From positions 1,495,501 through 1,559,500 of the forward strand of contig NZ_CP050301.1 in the NCBI RefSeq assembly GCF_014189505.1: 64,000 nucleotides of DNA, read 5' to 3'. Every line of letters starts with the position of its first letter. The first letter of the stretch is position 1. Of this stretch, positions 36,925 through 45,579 are shown piece after piece. Under the pieces are notes generated by a model. It did not search any database. It was not told the origin of the DNA and saw only the letters and a program-made list of their open reading frames with translations. Source of the stretch: Phyllobacterium sp. 628. GTDB lineage: Bacteria > Pseudomonadota > Alphaproteobacteria > Rhizobiales > Rhizobiaceae. Position numbers and translations under genes: made by a program.

Positions 36925-37809
36925 TCAATTGGCGAGCAGACGTTCCACAACGGCATCGGTGGATTGTTGCCAGTCCGGAGCCTTCCAGCCAAAGACATCA
37001 GCCAGTTTCTGCGTGGAAAGGCGTGAATTAAGCGGGCGTTTGGCTTTGGTTGGATAATCCGCCGTCAGAATATCCTTTACCTCGGCAGAGGGGCCGCCTC
37101 GCTTTTGACTGGCCGCAAAAATTGCGCGGGCAAAGCCGCTCCAGTTGGTATTGCCTGTTCCAGCAAGGTGATAGATGCCGTAATCGGCAAAATCCGGATT
37201 GTCGTGCAGATGCCGGACGATGTGCAAAACCCCGTCGGCAATATCGAGTGCTGACGTGGGATTGCCCCATTGATCGCTGACGACGGAAAGCGTTGGCCGG
37301 TCGGCGGCAAGCCGGAGCATTGTCTTGGTGAAATTCTTGCCAAACGGGCTGTAAACCCAAGCCGTGCGCAGGATGATGTGACGTGGATTGGCTGTGGCAA
37401 CAGCGATCTCGCCATCAAGTTTGCTCTGGCCGTAAACGCCCTGCGGGCCGGTCTTGTCGGTCTCGACATAGGGCTCGGTACCATCACCGGCGAACACATA
37501 ATCTGTCGAAATTTGAACCACGGGAATACCGAGTTCTGCCGCTGCACGGGCAACAGCTCCAGCACCGTCCGCATTGATCGCATGTGCCAGAGCAGGCTCG
37601 TCCTCGGCCTGATCGACGGCCGTATAAGCGGCGGCAGAGACAATCACATCCGGTTTGACTACCGAAATAGCCGCCGCAATGGTCGATGTGTCAGACAGGT
37701 CAAGGTCAGGGCGCCCAAGAGCAATCAACTCGATTGCCGGATGGGATGCAGCCCGTTCAATCAGACTGGTAACAACCTGACCCTCTCTACCCGTGACAAG
37801 GACCTTCAT
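36925..37809 (-). CDS. rfbD: dTDP-4-dehydrorhamnose reductase
   Basis: The 294-residue SDR enzyme performs the last step of dTDP-L-rhamnose synthesis, reducing the 4-keto group. Features are the modified Rossmann motif [25 protein letters not shown], the catalytic Tyr-Lys in YGQSKLDGE, and [17 protein letters not shown] in the substrate domain. It overlaps rfbB by four bases and is the last gene of the rfbA-C-B-D unit. Confidence 0.95.
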   Translation of the reverse strand: MKVLVTGREGQVVTSLIERAASHPAIELIALGRPDLDLSDTSTIAAAISVVKPDVIVSAAAYTAVDQAEDEPALAHAINADGAGAVARAAAELGIPVVQISTDYVFAGDGTEPYVETDKTGPQGVYGQSKLDGEIAVATANPRHIILRTAWVYSPFGKNFTKTMLRLAADRPTLSVVSDQWGNPTSALDIADGVLHIVRHLHDNPDFADYGIYHLAGTGNTNWSGFARAIFAASQKRGGPSAEVKDILTADYPTKAKRPLNSRLSTQKLADVFGWKAPDWQQSTDAVVERLLAN

Positions 37810-38876
37810 GCTTTTGCCTTAACTTCCGCACCGAGACGCTCACCCGCATAGGTTCCGCTGCGGATAGGTTCCCACCACCAATCATTGGCGAGATACCACT
37901 CGATGGTCTTGGCAAGGCCGCTTTCAAATGTTTCGACCGGCTTCCAGCCAAGATCACGCTCGATCTTTGATGCATCGATGGCGTAGCGCCGGTCATGGCC
38001 GGGACGATCCGACACAAAGGTGATGAGGTCACGATAGCGTGCACCGCCCGCACGCGGGCGTTTCTGGTCGAGAATATCGCAAATCGTCTCGACAACGCTG
38101 AGGTTGGTTTTCTCGTTATGCCCGCCAATATTGTAGCTCTCACCCACCGTGCCCTTGGTCACGACAACTTCGAGCGCGCGGGCATGGTCTTCAACATAAA
38201 GCCAATCGCGGACATTCGCACCTGCGCCATAGACCGGAAGCTGCTTGCCATCCAACGCATTGAGAATGACCAGCGGGATCAGCTTTTCCGGGAAATGGAA
38301 TGGCCCGTAATTGTTCGAGCAATTCGACAGAACAACCGGCAGACCATACGTCTCGTGCCAGGCGCGGACAAGGTGATCCGACGCGGCTTTCGACGCGGAA
38401 TAGGGCGAAGACGGTGCATACGGCGTTTCTTCGGTAAAGATACCGCTGTCGAATGGCAGGTCGCCAAAGACTTCATCGGTCGAAATGTGATGAAAGCGAA
38501 AGGTGTTCTTGGCGTCGGGTGTCAGTTCCCGCCAATAGGCCAATGCGGCATTCAGCAACCGGAATGTTCCGACAATATTGGTTTCGATGAAAGCTGCCGG
38601 GCCATCGATTGACCGGTCCACGTGGCTTTCAGCCGCCAGATGCATGATCGCGTCGACCTTTTCCGCCCGCAGAAGATCGAGGATTGCAGTGTCGTCGCAA
38701 ATGTCAGCCTGTACGAAGCGGTAATTCGGATAGTTTTCGATCTGGCGCAGTGAGGTCAGGTTGCCGGCATAGGTCAGCTTATCAACGTTGATCACCTGGT
38801 TCTGCGGATTTGCCGCCAGCTGGCGGCACACAGCCGAGCCAATGAAACCCGCGCCACCCGTTACGAGAATCTTCAT
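37806..38876 (-). CDS. rfbB: dTDP-glucose 4,6-dehydratase
   Basis: The 356-residue enzyme converts dTDP-glucose to dTDP-4-keto-6-deoxyglucose. It has the NAD motif [10 protein letters not shown], the Thr-Asp-Glu triad in [11 protein letters not shown], the Tyr-Lys pair in [12 protein letters not shown], and [14 protein letters not shown]. Length is as expected. It sits between rfbC and rfbD with overlapping ends, showing tight co-translation. Confidence 0.96.
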   Translation of the reverse strand: MKILVTGGAGFIGSAVCRQLAANPQNQVINVDKLTYAGNLTSLRQIENYPNYRFVQADICDDTAILDLLRAEKVDAIMHLAAESHVDRSIDGPAAFIETNIVGTFRLLNAALAYWRELTPDAKNTFRFHHISTDEVFGDLPFDSGIFTEETPYAPSSPYSASKAASDHLVRAWHETYGLPVVLSNCSNNYGPFHFPEKLIPLVILNALDGKQLPVYGAGANVRDWLYVEDHARALEVVVTKGTVGESYNIGGHNEKTNLSVVETICDILDQKRPRAGGARYRDLITFVSDRPGHDRRYAIDASKIERDLGWKPVETFESGLAKTIEWYLANDWWWEPIRSGTYAGERLGAEVKAKA

Positions 38877-39448
38877 TAAAAGGTTCCTTCGTTAAAAGTG
38901 AACACCTCGGCATCAGCGAGAGAGGGCGCCGCGCGGTCTTTCTCCGACAGTTGGATCTGATCGGCAGCAATGGGCCATTCAATGCCAATTTGCGGATCGT
39001 CGAAGCGGATCGACCGGTCATGCTCGGGCGAATAATAGTCTGTTACCTTATAGACAACTTCGGTGTTTTCCTCGAGCGTCATGAAACCATGGGCAAAGCC
39101 CTTGGGCACCAGAATCTGGTTCCATTTATGGGCGGAAAGCTCCAGCGCAAGCCATTGACCAAAGGTTGGCGAACCCTTGCGAATGTCCACGGCGACATCA
39201 ACGATCGATCCTCTGACAACCCGCACCAGTTTGTCCTGTGCTCTGGGCGACAATTGATAATGCAGACCGCGCAAAACACCTTTGGCTGCGGAGAGCGAAT
39301 GATTGTCCTGAACAAATGTGAGGTTCAAGCCCGCTTCGGTGAAGCGCGCCGCATTATAGGTTTCCGAGAAGAAACCTCTGTCATCACCAAATTTCTTTGG
39401 TGTAATTTCGAGAACGCCATCAAGGGCAAGTGTTTTTACCTCAAGCAT
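38876..39448 (-). CDS. rfbC: dTDP-4-dehydrorhamnose 3,5-epimerase
   Basis: The 190-residue cupin-fold enzyme epimerises C3 and C5 of the keto sugar. Recognisable are [11 protein letters not shown], the catalytic His in GVLRGLHYQ, and the active Tyr region near [17 protein letters not shown] use the ATG at 39448 ([11 protein letters not shown]), which overlaps the rfbA stop by eight bases; a longer frame would run 44 residues into rfbA. Confidence 0.95.
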   Translation of the reverse strand: MLEVKTLALDGVLEITPKKFGDDRGFFSETYNAARFTEAGLNLTFVQDNHSLSAAKGVLRGLHYQLSPRAQDKLVRVVRGSIVDVAVDIRKGSPTFGQWLALELSAHKWNQILVPKGFAHGFMTLEENTEVVYKVTDYYSPEHDRSIRFDDPQIGIEWPIAADQIQLSEKDRAAPSLADAEVFTFNEGTF

Positions 39449-40325
39449 CGGCAGCCAACTCCGCGATACGGCGCCGCAGATACGCGGCATAAGCAGTTTT
39501 ACCCAGTTTCGACGCACGTTCGAGAACCTGTTCGGCCGAAATCCAGTTGTGCTGGAAGCCGATTTCCTCGGGGCAGGCAATCATCACGCCCTGGCGGTGT
39601 TCGATTGTTCGCACAAACGACGAAGCTTCGTGCAGGCTGTCATGGGTGCCGGTGTCAAGCCATGCATACCCCCGGCCAAGTTTCTGGACATGCAGATCGC
39701 CGCGCTCCAGATACACATTGTTCACAGCAGTAATTTCAAGTTCGCCGCGAGCAGACGGTTTGATATTCGCCGCAATATCGACCACGTCATTGTCATAGAA
39801 ATAAAGGCCCGTCACCGCCCAGTTGGATTTTGGTTTCAACGGTTTTTCTTCAATGGAAATAGCTCGCTTGGTCACTTTATCGAACTCGACAACGCCATAG
39901 CGCTCCGGATCTTCGACATGGTAGGCAAAGACCGACGCGCCGCTTTCACGGTCGGCCGCTTCCTTGCACAGACGCGACAAACCATCACCGTAATAAATAT
40001 TATCGCCCAGAACCATGGCGACATGGTCATTGCCGATGAATTCACGACCAATGATGAAAGCTTCGGCAAGGCCTTTGGGCTCGGGCTGAACCGCATAGGA
40101 CAGATTCAAACCGAAATCGGCCCCGTCACCCAGCAGGTCGCGAAACACCGGCAAATCGCGTGGTGTAGAGATAATAAGGATGTCCTGGATCCCGGCCAGC
40201 ATAAGCACGCTGAGCGGATAAAAAATCATGGGCTTGTCGTAAATGGGAAGTATTTGCTTCGATACCGCTATAGTCAGCGGGTAGAGCCTCGTGCCGCTCC
40301 CGCCTGCGAGTATGATACCTTTCAT
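39441..40325 (-). CDS. rfbA: glucose-1-phosphate thymidylyltransferase
   Basis: The 294-residue enzyme makes dTDP-glucose from dTTP and glucose-1-phosphate, the first step of the rhamnose pathway. It starts [18 protein letters not shown], the nucleotide-binding loop, and has LGDNIYYG and [20 protein letters not shown]. The ATG at 40325 has AAGGA upstream and the standard family start; an earlier ATG at 40334 adds three residues. It is the first gene of the minus-strand rfb unit and is divergent from wzm. Confidence 0.96.
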   Translation of the reverse strand: MKGIILAGGSGTRLYPLTIAVSKQILPIYDKPMIFYPLSVLMLAGIQDILIISTPRDLPVFRDLLGDGADFGLNLSYAVQPEPKGLAEAFIIGREFIGNDHVAMVLGDNIYYGDGLSRLCKEAADRESGASVFAYHVEDPERYGVVEFDKVTKRAISIEEKPLKPKSNWAVTGLYFYDNDVVDIAANIKPSARGELEITAVNNVYLERGDLHVQKLGRGYAWLDTGTHDSLHEASSFVRTIEHRQGVMIACPEEIGFQHNWISAEQVLERASKLGKTAYAAYLRRRIAELAADA

Positions 40326-40521
40326 TGACAGCACATCCTTGTAATCGCCAAATATGAGGGCACCGTTAGCCTATCCGCATTGGTTGGGCAATATACAAGG
40401 CCGAGCACACTTAAGAGGAGATCTGGTGAGAGGGCGATTCATCCACAGGGGATGACTACGACCAACAGCCACTATTATGTCCAATTCTAATGTGCTAACG
40501 GCTGCCTCAAACATACATTGA

Positions 40522-41346
40522 ATGAAAGATTGCATGTCTATGGCCAGAACGACCTCGCATAAGATCACTGCCTGGGAGGATGTATCCAGCTCGATTGCGA
40601 ATTTCCAGCTCGCCGCCATGCTTGGCTGGCAGGATGTGGCTCAACGCTATCGCAGGTCCAGTCTTGGCGCCTTCTGGCTGACAATCAATATGGGCGTTCT
40701 TATCGGTGCTCTCGGTCTGGTTTTCGGAACGATCTTTGGCACCCCAATGGCAGAATTTCTGCCATTCATATGCCTTGGTTTGATTTTTTGGGGCTATTTC
40801 TCCCAAATTATCAATGACGGTTGTGGAACGTTCATTGCCAGCAGCGATACGATGTTGCAGCTTCCTGTTCCCTTTTTTACGTTTATCCTGAGGACCTGGT
40901 GGCGGAATACAATCATTCTTGCACATAATCTGGTTATATTTCCGATCGTACTTCTCATCTTTGCGCAATTTGTCAATTTTTACGCACTTTTGGCAATTCC
41001 AGGATTTATCCTTGTTTCGTTGAATTTGTTGTGGGTGGCGGTCGTACTCGCGATTTTGTGCACGCGGTACCGCGATCTCACGCAAATTGTGCAGAATATC
41101 ATGCAGGTCGGCATGTATGTAACGCCGATCATGTGGATGCCCAACCATTTACCCGGCAAGGCATCCGCACTGATGATGGATCTCAACCCATTTTACCACC
41201 TGATCAGTGTCATCAGAAATCCATTGCTCGGTGATCCCGGTACAGGCCTGAACTGGCTGGTTGTTACAGCAATGGCAGTTATTGGCTGGATCGTCGCGCT
41301 GCTGTTCCTCAACCGCTACCGTTCGCGCATCACCTACTGGCTATGA
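40522..41346 (+). CDS. wzm: polysaccharide ABC exporter permease Wzm
   Basis: The 274-residue inner-membrane protein belongs to the ABC-2 family. About six helices are visible after a cytoplasmic N terminus with DVAQRYRRSSLGAFWLTI, the conserved ABC-2 start. Further on are SSDTMLQLPVPFF and CTRYRDLTQIVQNIMQVGMYVTPIMW. It exports lipid-linked O-antigen or capsule chains to the periplasm. The start could be 40522 or a nearby downstream Met, as no good ribosome site is seen. It overlaps wzt. Confidence 0.92.
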   Translation: MKDCMSMARTTSHKITAWEDVSSSIANFQLAAMLGWQDVAQRYRRSSLGAFWLTINMGVLIGALGLVFGTIFGTPMAEFLPFICLGLIFWGYFSQIINDGCGTFIASSDTMLQLPVPFFTFILRTWWRNTIILAHNLVIFPIVLLIFAQFVNFYALLAIPGFILVSLNLLWVAVVLAILCTRYRDLTQIVQNIMQVGMYVTPIMWMPNHLPGKASALMMDLNPFYHLISVIRNPLLGDPGTGLNWLVVTAMAVIGWIVALLFLNRYRSRITYWL

Positions 41347-42128
41347 TGATCAATTCTTCAAACGATTCTGCGCAGGCCCCTATGACCTCTATGCTTCTTG
41401 AAAACGTTACCGTTGATTTTCCGATCTACAATGCCAAAAGCAGATCGTTGAAAAATCAGGTCCTCAGCATGGCAACTGGTGGCACGATCGGGTCCAATTC
41501 CGATGGCCACGTGGTTATCCGCGGGCTGGATGGCGTGAGCATGTCATTGCAGGAAGGCGATCGTCTTGGCCTGATTGGCCATAACGGATCCGGTAAAACC
41601 ACGTTGTTGCGCGTTATGAGCGGCGTTTATCATCCATCAGCGGGTGACATTGTCATCAATGGAAAATGCACGTCGCTCATCAATATTTCCCTTGGCATTG
41701 ATCCGGAAGCAACCGGCCGTCAGAACATCGCAATCCGTGGTGCGCTCATGGGCCTCAGAAAACGCGATATTGCTGAACGCCAGCAGGAAATCGAGGATTT
41801 CTCCGAGCTCGGTAATTTTCTTGACATGCCGGTACGGACCTATTCGACGGGTATGCAGCTTCGATTGGCCTTCTCGATTTCCACCGTTATTCAGCCCGAA
41901 ATTCTCATCATGGATGAATGGCTGGCAACGGGCGATGAGGGGTTCAAGGAAAAGGCCAACGAGCGGTTGCACGATCTCGTCAACAAGACGAAGATCCTCA
42001 TTGTCGCAAGCCATTCCAAAGAACTTCTCCTGAAAAACTGCTCGCGCATCATCTGGCTGGAGCACGGCAAGGTCCGTATGGACGGAGATGCCGAAACAGT
42101 GGCGAATGCCTATTTCGGCCCTTCATAG
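41343..42128 (+). CDS. wzt: polysaccharide ABC exporter ATPase Wzt
   Basis: The 261-residue ATPase powers the Wzm channel. It has Walker A GHNGSGKTTLL, signature YSTGMQLRLAFSIS, Walker B ILIMDEWLATGDEGF and a switch His in VASHSKE. The chain ends soon after the ATPase domain, so the C-terminal carbohydrate-binding domain that reads capped O-antigen ends in long Wzt proteins is missing. This is the short form found with uncapped polymers such as rhamnan or capsule. It overlaps wzm by four bases and ends at a bidirectional terminator. Confidence 0.93.
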   Translation: MMINSSNDSAQAPMTSMLLENVTVDFPIYNAKSRSLKNQVLSMATGGTIGSNSDGHVVIRGLDGVSMSLQEGDRLGLIGHNGSGKTTLLRVMSGVYHPSAGDIVINGKCTSLINISLGIDPEATGRQNIAIRGALMGLRKRDIAERQQEIEDFSELGNFLDMPVRTYSTGMQLRLAFSISTVIQPEILIMDEWLATGDEGFKEKANERLHDLVNKTKILIVASHSKELLLKNCSRIIWLEHGKVRMDGDAETVANAYFGPS

Positions 42129-42147
42129 CCGAACCTCAATTGCAGAG

Positions 42148-42168
42148 AAGGCGCCCGTGAGGCGCCTT
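42148..42168. terminator. bidirectional terminator between wzt and the glycosyltransferase
   Basis: A perfect 8-bp stem AAGGCGCC/GGCGCCTT with loop CGTGA, T-rich afterward on the plus strand. It lies between the convergent wzt and glycosyltransferase genes. Confidence 0.75.
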
Positions 42169-42174
42169 TCATTG

Positions 42175-43146
42175 TTATATCCGACGCGTCAGCGCGGCAA
42201 CATACAGTCCTATTTGACCTAGGATTGTCTGCCGATAGACACCCGACTTCACGAGGTTATAAACGCGGGTGAACACATTGTTCGCCCGTACCTTGCGAAA
42301 TACTTGGAAGGAGCGGCGTGCCTGATCGGTCAACAAATCCTGATTGGCGAGAAGTCCCTCAATATTGAGTTCCGTCCATTGTACAAAGCGTCCGCTGAAC
42401 AGCAAGCGTATGCGTCGCAGTCGGGCCTGCATCCCAATGTTGGAACCGACCTGATTGTTGACGTGCTGACGATAGCGCACCGTCATTTCCGGTGAATAAT
42501 GCACCGTACCGCCTGCGCCAGCGACGATGAGATAAATCCACCAATCATGGCTGACAAACTTGGTCCGGCCTGAAGCCTTTGCCAATATTTGTTGTGCTGT
42601 ACGGTTATACAGCATCGTGTTGCCGCCAGCGAGACTTTGCACAAGAGCATTCTCAAAACTTGGCGGACGTGCAAACAACGGCGAGGGACCAAGCACTGCG
42701 CCATCCTGAGTAATCGCCAATGTGCGTGAGCCGAACAGGGCTGGTTTCGCTGGGGCGTGCTGTGCGATCCATCGCACTGATATCGCCAGCTTTTCCGGCT
42801 CCCATATGTCGTCCTGATCGGCAAAGGCATAGTAGTCGGAGATGATATCAGGATTGGTGATGAGCGCGCGGAAGTTTTCGGCAAAACCCTTGCGCGGACC
42901 CGGCAAAACCGTGAATTTGCCCTTCGCCCATTTCAGGCGCCAGGCCTCGAGCAGTTGTAGTGTCGTATCCGACGAGCCGTCATCCGATACCCAGATATCG
43001 ATATGAGCATAGGTTTGTGTTTCGATTGAAGCCAGTTGTTCGTCAAGGAACTCAGCGCCATTGTATGTTGCAAGCAGGACCGAAACCACGCCGCTGGATT
43101 GTTGTTGGGTCAAAGTCTCAAGGTCCTGGTCATTGTCTGATCGCAC
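42175..43146 (-). CDS. family 2 glycosyltransferase (rhamnosyltransferase-like)
   Basis: The 323-residue protein has a GT-A fold typical of GT2: VSVLLATYNGAEFLDEQLAS at the N terminus, the Asp-Asp-Gly in WVSDDGSSDTTL, and ADQDDIWEPEKL, which resembles rhamnosyltransferases. Later residues SLAGGNTMLYNRTA and SHDWWIYLIVAGAG belong to the acceptor half. It likely adds one sugar, possibly rhamnose, to a lipid-linked glycan at the inner membrane. It is convergent with wzt and may form a unit with the gene at 43287. Confidence 0.87.
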   Translation of the reverse strand: MRSDNDQDLETLTQQQSSGVVSVLLATYNGAEFLDEQLASIETQTYAHIDIWVSDDGSSDTTLQLLEAWRLKWAKGKFTVLPGPRKGFAENFRALITNPDIISDYYAFADQDDIWEPEKLAISVRWIAQHAPAKPALFGSRTLAITQDGAVLGPSPLFARPPSFENALVQSLAGGNTMLYNRTAQQILAKASGRTKFVSHDWWIYLIVAGAGGTVHYSPEMTVRYRQHVNNQVGSNIGMQARLRRIRLLFSGRFVQWTELNIEGLLANQDLLTDQARRSFQVFRKVRANNVFTRVYNLVKSGVYRQTILGQIGLYVAALTRRI

Positions 43147-43286
43147 ATGAAGCTACGCCTTACCGGAACATCGATTTGCTTGCCATTCAAATTTAATCCG
43201 TGCGTGCAGAATGGCCGCGAACGTGCAAAGCGGCAGGAGAGGGCATTGCGATAGTCAAAAGTTATGCCTGCGAACCCGTACCCGGC

Positions 43287-43982
43287 TCATGCCGCGCGCT
43301 GCGCCTTGTCATTCGATAGCGCTACCCAATAGGGTCGCCCGCCGGGATCCATGGTCACGCGCAGAAAGATGTGGGAACTGCAATCGGCCCAGAGTTCCCT
43401 TGGCAGCCGCAGCGAACCGTTGGTCCAGCGCCATGACGTGCCGTTTTCCGTTTCCAGATAATGAAAGCCCTCACCAAGCCGGGAGTCGTTGATGCTGATC
43501 TCGCGGTTGCAGTGCCGGCCGTCGTTGATATGAAGCCCATGGATGGAGATGCCAAGCCGGCGACTGTCTCCGCTATCAGACCATTCCGCAGGAATGAAAG
43601 TTTCCGATATAAGCCGCACCTCCCTGGCCCACTCCGGAATGAGAAAGCCAGCCACGCCATCGCCAAGTTCCGGGTCGATCCGTATGCCATCAACCAGAAG
43701 GTGAATGTCCGCATCAGTGGCGTTGGACAGCTGCGCATGGCGGGGACTTGCCTTCGCTTGGACGCTCATTTCGCCCACGTTCCAGGGCAGGCGATATTCT
43801 GCAGGGGCATTCTGGATGAACAAGCCATTTGCGATTGCGATTTCATGGTGATTGAGTTCGGTATGCGTATGAATGACGTCATCAGCTTCATCGGTGCGGG
43901 AATGGACGGCGTTCATAAAGCAGTCGCCAGGGCTTAGCCACAAGGTGTCACTAGTGTCGCTTTCCCAAGTAACTGTTTTCAC
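43287..43982 (-). CDS. unrecognised His/Asp-rich protein in the polysaccharide region
   Basis: I do not recognise this 231-residue protein with certainty. The N-terminal half contains HTHTELNHHEIAIANGLFIQN, which looks like the end of a Hint-type or bacterial lectin-like region. The C-terminal half (VDGIRIDPELGDGV, SRRLGISIHGLHINDG, FHYLETENGTSWRWTNGSLRL) matches a beta-sandwich pattern found in glycan-related and Hint-domain proteins. No signal peptide is seen. I chose the GTG at 43982, with GAGG nine bases upstream; a TTG at 44033 is the other option. Its position beside a GT2 gene suggests work on surface sugars. A truncated Hint protein is the main alternative. Confidence 0.6.
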   Translation of the reverse strand: MKTVTWESDTSDTLWLSPGDCFMNAVHSRTDEADDVIHTHTELNHHEIAIANGLFIQNAPAEYRLPWNVGEMSVQAKASPRHAQLSNATDADIHLLVDGIRIDPELGDGVAGFLIPEWAREVRLISETFIPAEWSDSGDSRRLGISIHGLHINDGRHCNREISINDSRLGEGFHYLETENGTSWRWTNGSLRLPRELWADCSSHIFLRVTMDPGGRPYWVALSNDKAQRAA

Positions 43983-44268
43983 ATTCGTCACCCTCGCCGG
44001 TAATGTTGCATATGTATTCAGCAGGATATGCAATACATAATTGCTCTGCGTGTATACTTTTCTATAATATACGAGATGCCAAAATAAACTTTTTGTAAAA
44101 TTAAGTTATAATAATTATAAAATACAGCAACATGACGAATATCGCGTTTTTATTCAAATTTGCCAGTGATTTTTGCTTATCGTGTATCCCGCAGCATTCT
44201 TCGAGACGCGAACGATATCAAAAAATACCGTCCCCTGAACGCACCATCCTACATGAGAGAGCCCACAT

Positions 44269-44478
44269 TTACTGTCTGCGTTTGGTTAATCGGTAAATCC
44301 CATGCTTGTTGGCCTGAGTTCTCAACATACCCAGAGTTGCGAATGGAAACTCTTTGGCGATTTCAGACGGAGGCGTGGAGGGATAAAGCGCGCGAAGCCG
44401 CTCAATCTCCTCATGTGTCCATTTATGGTCCGGTCTGGTCAAACCCATGAGCTGACACTGGCTTTTGATTGCAGCCAT
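44269..44478 (-). CDS. small Myb/SANT- or GcrA-like HTH protein
   Basis: The 69-residue frame contains KWTHEEIERLRALYPSTPPS and EIAKEFPFATLGMLRTQANK, a Trp-acidic helix followed by a second helix, like the N terminus of GcrA-type or SANT-like DNA-binding proteins. The start could be 44478 or 44448 (MGLTRP); neither has a clear ribosome site. It lies in an AT-rich patch (44034-44268 upstream holds no gene). It may be a remnant of a mobile-element HTH gene. Confidence 0.45.
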   Translation of the reverse strand: MAAIKSQCQLMGLTRPDHKWTHEEIERLRALYPSTPPSEIAKEFPFATLGMLRTQANKHGIYRLTKRRQ

Positions 44479-44739
44479 GGATCTATGGGGGGAGAGCCTG
44501 TCTCATCGTTTCAAAGTGAGGATAGAGCTTGCGGCACACGAGAAGCTCGACATGCGAGAATCGTACATTCTTCCTCTTTGATGTTGGTTCGTCGTCCATA
44601 TTTTGCTTCGCGACTTCGTTTCATTCGCGCTTGATATATCTGAACAATGACAAGACTTATAGAGGGCTGGGGAAGTTCGTGTTTGAATGCCCTGCGAAAC
44701 GCTGCGAACACAACAACATTCAATGTAAGGCTGGAATTC

Positions 44740-45154
44740 ATGGTAACCCTGACGGTCAGCACAATCGTCGACGCAGACATTGAAGACCTCATCGGCGAAG
44801 GATTGGACGAATACAATATCGCGAGAGGCGGGCCATACAATCACGAGGAATTGTGGGTTACCGCGCGACGCAAATGGAATCGTTCAGGCAGGGCTGAAGG
44901 CCCAAACTGCTTATGCGTGGATGTTTGTCGACTGGCTCTGGGTTCGGCCTTCAAGCCGTAAAACCGGATTGGGGACGCGACTGCTCGAAAAGGCCGAGGC
45001 TGTCGCCCGTGAGCGAGGGTGCCTTGGCGCACATCTGGAAACATTCACATTCCAGGCACCCGATTTCTACAGGCGATTTGGATATGAGGAGTTCGGTCGT
45101 ATCGACAATTATCCGCCCGGACATGCGACGATCTGGATGAAGAAGACGTTTTAG
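44740..45154 (+). pseudogene. GNAT-family acetyltransferase with a frameshift
   Basis: Two frames join into one N-acetyltransferase of about 138 residues. The first gives VTLTVSTIVDADIEDLIGEG and LDEYNIARGGPYNHEELWVTA. The second continues DANGIVQAGLKAQTAYAWMF, with the acetyl-CoA loop RPSSRKTGLGTRLLEKAEAVA and the end DFYRRFGYEEFGRI. The shift lies in the GCGCGACG stretch at about 44862-44870: one extra or two missing bases. Intact relatives acetylate small molecules or peptides. The coding text on both sides is well conserved, so the loss is recent or a sequencing error. The start Met follows a weak AAGG. Confidence 0.75.
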
Positions 45155-45197
45155 TCAGCGCAGCGAGCGTAACCGGTTGATTTATCGTGAAAAAGTT

Positions 45198-45271
45198 TGG
45201 CTGGGGAACCTGGATTCGAACCAGGACTAACGGAGTCAGAGTCCGTGGGTCTACCGTTAACCTATTCCCCA
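45198..45271 (-). tRNA. tRNA-Gln (anticodon CTG)
   Basis: On the minus strand the sequence folds as a tRNA: acceptor TGGGGAA pairs with TTCCCCA, the discriminator G is followed by an encoded CCA, the T-arm is CTGG-TTCGAAT-CCAG, and the anticodon loop CTCTGAC gives CTG, which reads CAG (Gln). Total length is 74 bases including CCA. It lies just after the frameshifted acetyltransferase, transcribed toward it. Confidence 0.95.
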
Positions 45272-45579
45272 ACAATCGCCTGAAAAGCGACAGCCGATTT
45301 GGCCGGTGCGGGGGTCATATAGTCCAATTCGCCTGATATGCAAACCCCTCATCGCATGGTTTTTGTCAATCGCATGACTTTTTCACAGGCAGACCAATTC
45401 CGGCTGGCGGCATATTGTCGATGCGCTCCGTAAACCGTCCATATGTATGGTGCCAAGGGCTAATTTGCCCAAAGCACTTTTATATTCGGCAAATGATGTT
45501 ACATTGGCTTCAACGTTAATGAACAAGCGCCTTGCCTGCGTCCTCTTTGAGGTTCGCGCGGCGCCCGAAGGATAAGATT
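45272..45579. other. divergent promoter region of tRNA-Gln and the Ppx/GppA gene
   Basis: No gene is supported in these 308 bases between the 5' end of tRNA-Gln (minus) and the Ppx/GppA start. It must contain both promoters. A reading frame runs through the end of it from a TTG at 45532 into the Ppx/GppA gene. Confidence 0.45.

Noticed and set aside
45045..45275. 76-codon minus-strand frame across the tRNA-Gln
   Set aside because: It runs through the tRNA and the antisense of the acetyltransferase and has no domain pattern.
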